Source of the DNA: JBBSOW01 sp038259365
GTDB lineage: Bacteria; Actinomycetota; Actinomycetes; Propionibacteriales; Propionibacteriaceae
Direction: 5' to 3'
Assembly (NCBI GenBank): GCA_038259365.1
Contig: JBBSOW010000046.1
Span: forward strand, 1 to 23,539
Length of the DNA stretch: 23,539 nucleotides
The notes under the pieces are model-generated. The model searched no databases and was not told the DNA's origin. It worked only from the letters and a program-made list of their open reading frames with translations. Each line of letters begins with the position of its first letter. The stretch's first letter is position 1. Positions 15,786 through 22,462 of the stretch are shown piece by piece. A program made the translations under genes and the position numbers.

Positions 15786-16471
15786 ATGTCGAAGACGACA
15801 CCCGACAGCATTCTGAGCGCCAACCCAACCAGGGGTGTGCGGGTGCGCACCCGTCTCCTCGCGGGCGCGCTCGGCCTCAGCCTGCTACCCCTCAGTCTTG
15901 GCAGTACCGCCGTCGCGAAGACCACCAACGGCGGCCTCTACGAGCAAGGCGCCCGTGTCCTGCTTTCCCATCGGTGGTGGGCACGAGGACAACGCGCTTA
16001 AGGGCTTCTCGACCATCGTGGGCAAGCAGGCCACCGGGAAGACCGTCGACTTGGTCGTCGTCTCGTTCGAGCTACGGCGACGCTCCGGAGGACCGGAAGG
16101 AGAACCTGACCCTCGCCCAGAAGCGGACGGACCAGATCGACGCCGCTTGTGACGCGACGGTCGCCGCCTCGCCGAGCCTGCGCCGGGCGTTCACCGGGTG
16201 CAACGCCACCTTGGCGGTGCTACTCAACCAGGCCGACGCCCTGGATCCCAAGAATTCGACGGTGTTCGATTCTGCGCTCACCGACGGCGACGACGAGCGC
16301 GGCCTCAGCTTCGGTTCCCGCCGCGCCATCTTCGATCAGCACTTCCACCAACGCGGGCGCTTCGGCCGGTTGCTCAACCTGACCGCGCAGTCCGTCCCGC
16401 GCACCGGGGCAGCGCATCTGATCCAGCCCTCGCGGCTGGGCGGTCTACCCGACCTGTCCACCGGTAGCTAG
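15786..16471 (+). pseudogene. Secreted cyanophycinase-like (peptidase S51) remnant
   Basis: The ATG at 15786 starts a signal peptide (TRLLAGALGLSLLPLSLGSTAVA). The mature part reads ARVLL, then shifts frame into PIGGGHEDNALKGFSTIVGK, then shifts again into SSYGDAPEDRKENLTLAQKR. The tail has AIFDQHFHQRGRFGRLL, very like the D-Q-H-F-x-x-R-G-R segment of cyanophycinases. The frame changes fit a one-base insertion at 15964-15966 and another at 16066-16067. The expected middle of the S51 fold, with the G-G-x-Q and G-T-S-A-G-A nucleophile motifs, is missing between TGCNATLAVLL and NSTVFDSAL, so an internal deletion is also likely. TAGCCT at 15731 may be an old -10 box. Its 3' end overlaps the convergent VOC gene. 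Confidence 0.65.
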
Positions 16472-17128
16472 CGAGATCGTCGACGTTAGGTTCATCGGCG
16501 GGTGCGTCGACGACGAGCCCAGCCGGATATCGAGCGATCCCTGGCCGGGCCGCAGCGTCCGGGTAGGAAACCAGATGCGGTCTTGCTGCACCACGATCAG
16601 CAGACCATCGTGGTCTCCGACGGGAGCGAAGTGCTCCCCGTGGGAAAAGAACGGCAGCAACGCCAACTCCCGCGAGAGCGTTCCTACGGTGGCCGCAACG
16701 TCGGGGACGCCGATCCCGATCTCACTGATCGATAGGATCCGCGGAGTCGTGCCGTTGCCGGGCCTCTCCTCGGCGTCGGCGTCTCGGGCGATGAACTCTA
16801 AGACGATGTCCTCTGGCCCGAGGAAGTACAGGGATCGCGAGTTCCACCCGGATGGGCCGAGGACGATCTCCGAGCCGCCGCCCGCGAGCAGCGCGACCCG
16901 CCCGGACAGCCAGTCGTGCGCCAGCTCGAACTCCGAAGGCACGATCCCGAACGCGACGTGGTGCACACCCTCGAATCGGGGGCCCGACAGCAACGTCATT
17001 CGCGACGATCCAGCCTGAACCACCGCGCGATCGTCGATCTCGTGGACGGGCATTCCCAGGGTGTCGCGGTAGAAGGCCACCGAGCCGGCGAGATCGCGGA
17101 CCGTGAACGCGACGTCGAAGATCATCAT
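16445..17128 (-). CDS. VOC (glyoxalase/dioxygenase) family protein, two domains
   Basis: A 227-residue protein with two VOC modules. The first (about 1-115) has FDVAFTVRDLAGSVAFYRDTLGM, HHVAFGIVPSEF and SRSLYFLGPEDIVLEFIARD, with a His and Glu placed as metal ligands. The second (about 130-210) has ISEIGIGVPDVAATVGTLSREL and is less conserved. The layout resembles extradiol dioxygenase- or CatE-like proteins, but the substrate cannot be inferred. Start at ATG 17128 or the adjoining ATG 17125, eight bases or so from GGAGG. The last 27 bases overlap the end of the S51 pseudogene on the opposite strand. Confidence 0.8.
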   Translation of the reverse strand: MMIFDVAFTVRDLAGSVAFYRDTLGMPVHEIDDRAVVQAGSSRMTLLSGPRFEGVHHVAFGIVPSEFELAHDWLSGRVALLAGGGSEIVLGPSGWNSRSLYFLGPEDIVLEFIARDADAEERPGNGTTPRILSISEIGIGVPDVAATVGTLSRELALLPFFSHGEHFAPVGDHDGLLIVVQQDRIWFPTRTLRPGQGSLDIRLGSSSTHPPMNLTSTISLATGGQVG

Positions 17129-17494
17129 CTGTCTACCCTCCCGCTCCTCAGGCGATCGCTCGCCGTTTCAGCGTAACTCCGGAAGCTCGAGCCGACCGAG
17201 TATCCGAGGACTCCCTAAGCGGTCACGGGCCGGTTTCTTGGCCTGGCTTCCCGACGACTGTCCCCTCGTGCTCGTGCCGCATAGCAACGCCAGCCCGTCC
17301 GTTGGCGCCCCAGGCTTGGAACCGCTGCCATGGCGCGTACCTCGCGTTCGACGAAGCTACGCCGTTGCCGGGCGGATCCTTCGATCCCGAACCGGATCGG
17401 CGTCGATACGCCGCAATCAGTCGATTCCTCCCCCGGGGCCCCTGGGACGCCCAAGGTCCTCGCAACCAGGTCCTCGACCTGCCAGACTCACGAG
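17129..17494. other. Intergenic region without a recognised gene
   Basis: These 366 bases separate the divergent VOC and amidinohydrolase genes. Several short frames are open, but none shows a recognisable motif or ribosome binding site. I see no strong promoter, RNA gene or repeat. It may hold the promoters of both neighbours. Confidence 0.5.
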
Positions 17495-18349
17495 ATGAAG
17501 TCCAATTTCTCTGTGCGTTCGATGTACGCCCAGTTGCGCCGGGTGGCGGTGCGCCGACCCACCCCGATTGGTGACTACGCCGCAGCGGGTTGGCGGGCCG
17601 CCCCGGATATGTCCACGATCTCCGCAGAGCACGAGGGCTTCGTCGCCAGCCTGCGGGGTCTGGGTATCCGGGTGGATGTCTTGGAGCCGACCCCGGGCCA
17701 GGTGGATTCGATCTACTCCTACGATGCGGTGTTCGTGACCGGGCGCGGGTCGTTGGTGCTCAACCCGGCCAAGCCGGCTCGAACCGGTGAGGCCGCCACA
17801 ATGCAGGCCGACCTCAGTGCTCTCGGCGTCCCGGTGATCGGCCGGCTCGGCGACGGCGCGACCGCCGACGGCGGTGACCTGATGTGGCTCGACGAGGAGA
17901 CCCTGGCCATGGGCCGCGGATTTCGCACCAATCAACAAGCCCACGACGAGATCCGCGCCCTCCTGGCCGACGAGGGCGTGTCCTGCCTCAGCTATGACTC
18001 CCCCGTCGGGCAGGGTCCGGACTACTGCCTGCACCTGATGTCGTATGTGTCACTGGTCAGCCCGTCGGTCGCCACCGTGTTCCTCCCCCAGTTGCCCGCC
18101 GCCCTGTACCAATGGTTGCGCGAACGCGACTACGCGCTGGTCGAAGTGTCGGAGGGTGAATACGATCGGCAAGGGTGCAACGTGTTGGCCACCGCCCCGG
18201 GCCAGGCCGTTCTCTTCGATGGGCTACCGAAGGTCACCGCCGAACTGCGGGAGGCCGGGGTGGAGGTCCACACCGTCGCGGGCAGCCAATTCGTCCTCGG
18301 TGATGGTGGACCGACGTGTCTGACGCGGCCCCTGCTGCGCCGCGACTGA
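17495..18349 (+). CDS. Dimethylargininase-type amidinohydrolase
   Basis: A 284-residue pentein-fold enzyme, most like N(G),N(G)-dimethylarginine dimethylaminohydrolase, which would release dimethylamine and citrulline. Key features are VTGRGSLVLNPAKPARTGEA, the acidic ATADGGDLMWLDEETLAMGRG, the catalytic histidine in YCLHLMSYVSLVSP (about residue 178), and the C-terminal nucleophile in GGPTCLTRPLLRRD (about Cys275). A related arginine- or citrulline-processing activity is possible. ATG 17495 (KSNFSVRSMYAQLRR) gives the usual length; ATG 17522 is an alternative. No ribosome binding site is clear. The gene ends eight bases from the convergent M20 peptidase. Confidence 0.85.
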   Translation: MKSNFSVRSMYAQLRRVAVRRPTPIGDYAAAGWRAAPDMSTISAEHEGFVASLRGLGIRVDVLEPTPGQVDSIYSYDAVFVTGRGSLVLNPAKPARTGEAATMQADLSALGVPVIGRLGDGATADGGDLMWLDEETLAMGRGFRTNQQAHDEIRALLADEGVSCLSYDSPVGQGPDYCLHLMSYVSLVSPSVATVFLPQLPAALYQWLRERDYALVEVSEGEYDRQGCNVLATAPGQAVLFDGLPKVTAELREAGVEVHTVAGSQFVLGDGGPTCLTRPLLRRD

Positions 18350-18357
18350 ACACCCCG

Positions 18358-19641
18358 TCAGACGTGACCGCCGAGGCGGTCGACGGCCAGCACGGCCAGC
18401 ACGTGGGTGACTCGCAGCAGTTCGTCGATGTTGACGTGCTCACGGGGAGCGTGCGCCATCCGCACGTCCCCAGGCCCGTAGTGCAGCGTCGGAATCCCGC
18501 CCATCCCTGCGTACAGCCGCAGGTCCGAGCCGTAGGGTGCGGCCCACAACCGGGGGCGCTCGCCGACGATCTGGCCGACGGCGTCGGCGACCTCGCTCAC
18601 GAACGGGTGAGCGCGGTCCTGCTGACCCGAAGCGAACTGGCCGCCAGTCCACGCCACGCTCGCCGGGTGATCCCGCAGCCACGGGTCGCGCTCACCAACC
18701 GCGACGACGGCGCGTTCCAGATCCGCTCGGGCATCGCCGAGGTCTTCTCCGAGTTGCACGCCGTAGCGCCCCTCGGCCACCAGTAGGTCGGGCACCGAGC
18801 TGGACCAGTCGCCGGCCGTGATCCGGCCGATGGAGATGCCGTACGGAAACGGGGTGCCCGCGAACAGCGGGTCTGGAGCGGCGTTACGCGTGCGCTCCAG
18901 CTCCTGCAATCCGGCGTAGATGGGCAAGAACGCCTCGAACGCCGACACTCCTTCCAGCCGGGTCGACCCGTGGGCCGCCCGGCCGGCGACGCGGATCGTA
19001 AACGTCAGCGCGCCCGCGTTCGCAACGCCCAGCCGCCCGCTCGTGGGCTCGGTGATCACCGCGGCGTCCCCGGTATGACCGCGCTTGAGGGTCGCGAACG
19101 CCCCCAAGCCCCCGTCTTCCTCGCTCACCACCTGATGAATGGCCAGGGAACGCTGCAACCGGATTCCGGATCGGGCGATCGCCCGCAGGACCGCGAGGTT
19201 GGCGGCCACTCCCGCCTTCATGTCGCAGGTGCCCCGCCCGTGGACGGCGCCCCCACGGATCGCCCCACTGAAGGGATCGCTGTGCTCCCACTTGTCCAGA
19301 TCGCCAGTCGGGACCACGTCGACGTGGCCCTGCAGCACCAGCCCAGGCTTGCCCCCTGGGCCGTAACGACCGACCAGCCCCCAGCCCTCGGCCCGCTCCG
19401 CTTCGGTTCCGGGATAGTCCGGATCGGCCGCTAGTTCGGCAAGATCTAGCCGCCAAAGGTCGACGTCTGCCCCGAGTTCGCGCATGCCATCGGCTACGTC
19501 GTGCTGCAAGGCGGACTCCGCGTCCCCCGCGGTGACACTTGGCACCCGCACCAGCCGAACGAGCTCCTGCACCACTTCAGCGTCGTCGATGCGGTCCACA
19601 ACGCGCTGCTGAGCAACGGAAAGGTCCGGCGCCATCGTCAT
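18358..19641 (-). CDS. M20 family metallo-deacylase (ArgE/DapE-like)
   Basis: A 427-residue cytoplasmic zinc amidohydrolase of the ArgE/DapE/ACY1 group. Metal and catalytic residues are visible: LQGHVDVVP (His, Asp), GRGTCDMKAG (bridging Asp), VVSEEDGG (catalytic Glu pair), VITEPTSG, and a C-terminal MAHAPREHVNI (His). The lid domain (about 210-325) carries AGRAAHGSTRLEGVSAFE. The actual acyl substrate is not deducible; biosynthetic argE/dapE neighbours are absent, so a catabolic or peptidase role is as likely. ATG 19641 is six bases from a TAGACT -10 box, suggesting leaderless expression; ATG 19635 is an alternative. Confidence 0.9.
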   Translation of the reverse strand: MTMAPDLSVAQQRVVDRIDDAEVVQELVRLVRVPSVTAGDAESALQHDVADGMRELGADVDLWRLDLAELAADPDYPGTEAERAEGWGLVGRYGPGGKPGLVLQGHVDVVPTGDLDKWEHSDPFSGAIRGGAVHGRGTCDMKAGVAANLAVLRAIARSGIRLQRSLAIHQVVSEEDGGLGAFATLKRGHTGDAAVITEPTSGRLGVANAGALTFTIRVAGRAAHGSTRLEGVSAFEAFLPIYAGLQELERTRNAAPDPLFAGTPFPYGISIGRITAGDWSSSVPDLLVAEGRYGVQLGEDLGDARADLERAVVAVGERDPWLRDHPASVAWTGGQFASGQQDRAHPFVSEVADAVGQIVGERPRLWAAPYGSDLRLYAGMGGIPTLHYGPGDVRMAHAPREHVNIDELLRVTHVLAVLAVDRLGGHV

Positions 19642-19647
19642 CGCGCG

Positions 19648-19653
19648 AGTCTA
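19648..19653 (-). promoter_or_regulatory. Candidate -10 box for leaderless M20 gene
   Basis: TAGACT on the minus strand is six bases before ATG 19641, and no Shine-Dalgarno lies between. The arrangement matches the pncB and marR starts in this window. Confidence 0.5.
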
Positions 19654-19954
19654 ACGAAGGCCGCGAGAGCAAGCCGAGGGCCCTCGAAGGCTTCCGCGAC
19701 GGAGGCGCTGGGGACCGCGCTTCGACACCACCCCCTGGTCTACGAGGCGATTGGTCACCACCCCCGACGCCCGCGCGCCCGATCCCTCAGCGCCAGAATG
19801 ACACGTTCGAGATGACCAACGGACCCTTGAGCGCCCGCGGTCCCGGCTAGCGGATCTGACCGCTGGCGCGGCAGGCCAAACCCGCTAGTGCGGTGACCTC
19901 GCCCGTCCAGGCAGGGGCTTTTCCCGGGGCGATGAGCGAACTTCGGTGCATTAT
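19654..19954. other. Intergenic region with a possible degenerate palindromic repeat
   Basis: No gene is recognised here. The stretch 19684-19762 (CTTCCGCGACGGAGGCGCTG, later TTCGACACCACC and CTGGTCTACGAGG, then GGTCACCACC) looks like a worn copy of the dispersed TGGTCTCGACAAGCTCGACC-type repeats of actinobacteria, but this rests on memory alone. AGCGG/CCGCT arms near 19852-19867 could form a small hairpin downstream of the secreted-protein gene. Confidence 0.3.
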
Positions 19955-20448
19955 CTACTTGAGTCGCACCGTGGGGGTGTAGTGGCCATTCATGTCACGG
20001 CCGGGGTACGAGGTGTTGTTCGGCGTCGCAGTCCGCCCGTTTGGTGTGTAGGTGAACCGCACGCCGCTTCTGGCCTGGGCCCAACCCTTCGGTAACTTGC
20101 GAGTCTGCGTCCAGATCACCATAGTCCCAGCGGAATTCTTGCTTTTGCTATCGAACATCCTGCCGCCTGATTCGACGCGATTCGAGATATAGGTGGTGAA
20201 GACCTGTGCCTTCAGGTTCGGTCTAGCCCTAGTGGCCAGCCCGGGTAGATGGTGAGCCTGCTCTGAAAGTATTGACCGGTCCAGAGTGAGCAGTTTACGA
20301 ACTTGGTGCCGTCTGATGCGGCGGTGGTGTAGCACTTGTCGGTCGACGCCTGCGCGGTGTCTGGGCTAGCCACCCCAGTTCCGGTGACCAATCCGGCGGC
20401 CAGGACGAGAGCTGCACCGCCCAATTTCAGTTGCTTGAGGATTTTCAT
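19955..20448 (-). pseudogene. Small secreted protein split by a -1 frameshift
   Basis: Unrecognised protein. ATG 20448 starts a signal peptide (MKILKQLKLGGAALVLAAGL with an ASPDTAQAST cleavage region). The mature part has CYTTAASDGTKFVNCSLWTG and SRLTIYPGW before the frame ends at 20212. The -1 frame continues with ATRARPNLKAQVFTTYISNR and ends KLPKGWAQARSGVRFTYTPN...YTPTVRLK at 19955. The joined product would be about 160 residues and rich in Thr, Asn and Tyr, as in exported actinobacterial proteins. The switch coincides with the in-frame heptamer C-CCG-GGC at 20245-20239. Either a one-base deletion or programmed frameshifting would explain it; a deletion is the simpler reading. TACCTT six bases before the ATG is a likely leaderless -10. 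Confidence 0.6.
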
Positions 20449-20454
20449 GACCGC

Positions 20455-20460
20455 AAGGTA
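20455..20460 (-). promoter_or_regulatory. Candidate -10 box for the small secreted protein gene
   Basis: TACCTT on the minus strand fits TANNNT and is six bases before ATG 20448, with no Shine-Dalgarno between. If used, the split gene is still transcribed as a leaderless mRNA. Confidence 0.4.
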
Positions 20461-20581
20461 GCACTACATTGCGGCGGCTTAGCCCAAACGTTCGCGGCGC
20501 TGGACGGGCGTTGTTGCTTGACATCGACATTGGGTTGACAGCTCCATTTTCGGTGTGAAAGCTCCGCTCACCCTGGGCACG

Positions 20582-20597
20582 CCGAGAACCGTCTCGG
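20582..20597 (-). terminator. Hairpin downstream of the helicase gene
   Basis: CCGAGA-ACCG-TCTCGG is a six-pair stem with a four-base loop, 26 bases past the helicase stop on the minus strand. No U-tract follows; intrinsic termination is possible but weakly supported. Confidence 0.4.
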
Positions 20598-20623
20598 ACG
20601 CTCGAAACCCGGAGCAGAAGTGG

Positions 20624-22414
20624 CTAACTCTTGCGGCTGATCGCCCAGCCGCGGATGGTGTCGATCCGCTCGCTCAGTTCTCCGGCGGTGGCGGCCGCGG
20701 TGGGAGGCCCACCACAGGCGGCGCGGAGCTCGGTGTGGACGACGCCGTGGGGTTGCTTCGTGCGGTGATGCCAAGCGGAGACCAGGCCGTTGAGCTCCTT
20801 GCGCAGCTCGCGGAGTTCGCCGTGGGCGGAGCGTTCCAGGGTCCGCACCTCGGCCGCGGGATCCGGCGTGCGGGCGAGCTGATCGGCCTGGCGCCGCTTC
20901 AGCAGGTCGCGCACCTGATCGGCCTCCAGGAGACCGGGCAGGCCGAGGTAGTCGGCCTCGTCGACGCTGCCGGAGGCGGTCTGGATGCCGAACTCCCCGC
21001 CGTCGAAGAGCACGCGATCGAAGTCGGCCTCGCTGGTCAGGGCGGCGAACTCGCCGAACTCGTCCGGCTCGGCATCGGCCCCGGTCTCCAGCTTCTCGGC
21101 GGCCAGCAACAGGTCCTCCTCGCTGGCGGCGTCGGAGACCTTGAGGGCGTGGTCGCGTTCCACCTCCAGGTCCGCGGCGTGGCGCAACAGCGGCGCGATG
21201 CTGGGCACGAACACCGACGCGGTCTCGCCGCGGCTGCGCGCCCGGACGAACCGGCCCACCGCCTGGGCGAAGAACAGCGGGGTCAACGTGGAGGTCGCGT
21301 ACACCCCAACCGCCAGCCGGGGCACATCGACGCCCTCGGACACCATCCGGACCGCGACCATCCAGCGAGTCTCGGACTCGGCGAACTTGGTGATCTTCTT
21401 GCCCGATTGGGCCTCGTCGCTGAGCACGAGCGTGGGCTTGCTCTTGGTGATCCGGTGCAGGATCTCGGCGTAGGCGCGCGCCGAGGTCTGGTCGGTCGCG
21501 ATGACGAGCCCGCCCGCGTCGGGGACGGTCGAGCGCACCTCGGTGAGCCGGGTGTCGGCGGCCGTGAGCACGGCCGGGATCCAGGACCCGTGCGGATCCA
21601 GCGCGGTCCGCAGGGCCTGGGCGGTGAGGTCCTTCGTCAGCGGCTCCCCCAGCCGGGCGGCGATCTCGTCGCCCGCCTTGGTGCGCCAGCTCATCTCTCC
21701 GGAGTAGGCCATGAAGAGCACGGGCCGCACGATCCCGTCGGCGAGGGCGGGGCCGTAACCGTAGGAGTAGTCGGCTTTGGAGCGCAACGCCCCCGTGCCG
21801 TCGGGCTCGTAGCGCACGAACGGGATCGGATTGGTGTCGGAGCGGAACGGCGTGCCGGTGAGCATGAGCCGCCGGGTGGCCGGATCGAAGGCCTCGCGGA
21901 TCGCCTCGCCCCAGCTGCGGGCGTCGCCGGCGTGGTGGATCTCGTCGAGGATGACGAGGGTCTTCTGCTGCTCGGTGCGGATCCGCAGCGCCAGCGGGTT
22001 GGCCGCCACCCCCGCGTAGGTGAGCGCGAAACCGTCGTAATCGGCCGAGGTGCGGCCCTGGCGGGTGCCGAAGTTCGGGTCGATCGAGATGCCGATCCGC
22101 GCGGCCGCCTCCGCCCATTGGGTCTTCAGGTGTTCGGTCGGCGCGACGATGGTGATCCGCGAGACGATCCGCCGGTTCAGCAGTTCGGCGGCGACGGTCA
22201 GCGCGAACGCGGTCTTGCCGGCGCCCGGCGTCGCGACGGCCAGGAAGTCCTTCGACGCCGACTCGCGGTACAGCTCCAGCGCCTGGGTCTGCCAGGCCCG
22301 CAGCTGCTTGACCGTTCCCCACGCGGCCCGGTCCGGGAAGGCCGGCGGCAACCCCTTGACCGACACTGGCCCCTTGGCGGGGGTCGGTTGGCGGTGCGGA
22401 GTCACTGGCCCCAT
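20624..22414 (-). CDS. DEAD/DEAH-box (SF2) helicase
   Basis: A 596-residue ATP-dependent nucleic-acid motor of the type III restriction-helicase/UvrB-like SF2 group. Motifs: Q-like RAWQTQAL (40-47), Walker A ATPGAGKT (61-68), ITIVAPTEHL, motif II DEIHH (157-161), motif III TGTPFR (186-191), motif V VRMVSEGVDVPRLAVGVYAT, and motif VI QAVGRFVRARS (about 380-390). The C-terminal 150 residues are charged and helical (LERSAHGELRELRKELNGLV), possibly a coiled coil. Such helicases are widespread singletons in actinobacteria with unclear DNA-repair roles. ATG 22414 is eight bases from TAGCGT (22428-22423), a possible leaderless promoter. The MFS gene ends 48 bases upstream on the same strand. No methylase or nuclease partner is nearby. 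Confidence 0.9.
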   Translation of the reverse strand: MGPVTPHRQPTPAKGPVSVKGLPPAFPDRAAWGTVKQLRAWQTQALELYRESASKDFLAVATPGAGKTAFALTVAAELLNRRIVSRITIVAPTEHLKTQWAEAAARIGISIDPNFGTRQGRTSADYDGFALTYAGVAANPLALRIRTEQQKTLVILDEIHHAGDARSWGEAIREAFDPATRRLMLTGTPFRSDTNPIPFVRYEPDGTGALRSKADYSYGYGPALADGIVRPVLFMAYSGEMSWRTKAGDEIAARLGEPLTKDLTAQALRTALDPHGSWIPAVLTAADTRLTEVRSTVPDAGGLVIATDQTSARAYAEILHRITKSKPTLVLSDEAQSGKKITKFAESETRWMVAVRMVSEGVDVPRLAVGVYATSTLTPLFFAQAVGRFVRARSRGETASVFVPSIAPLLRHAADLEVERDHALKVSDAASEEDLLLAAEKLETGADAEPDEFGEFAALTSEADFDRVLFDGGEFGIQTASGSVDEADYLGLPGLLEADQVRDLLKRRQADQLARTPDPAAEVRTLERSAHGELRELRKELNGLVSAWHHRTKQPHGVVHTELRAACGGPPTAAATAGELSERIDTIRGWAISRKS

Positions 22415-22462
22415 GTTAGGCGACGCTACGCCCTTCCGACCAACGGCGGCGGACGCTTCATG

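Noticed and set aside
20518..20540. Two TTGACA hexamers (20518 and 20535) resembling -35 boxes
   Set aside because: No TANNNT at the right spacing and no plus-strand gene follows, so a promoter is not supported.
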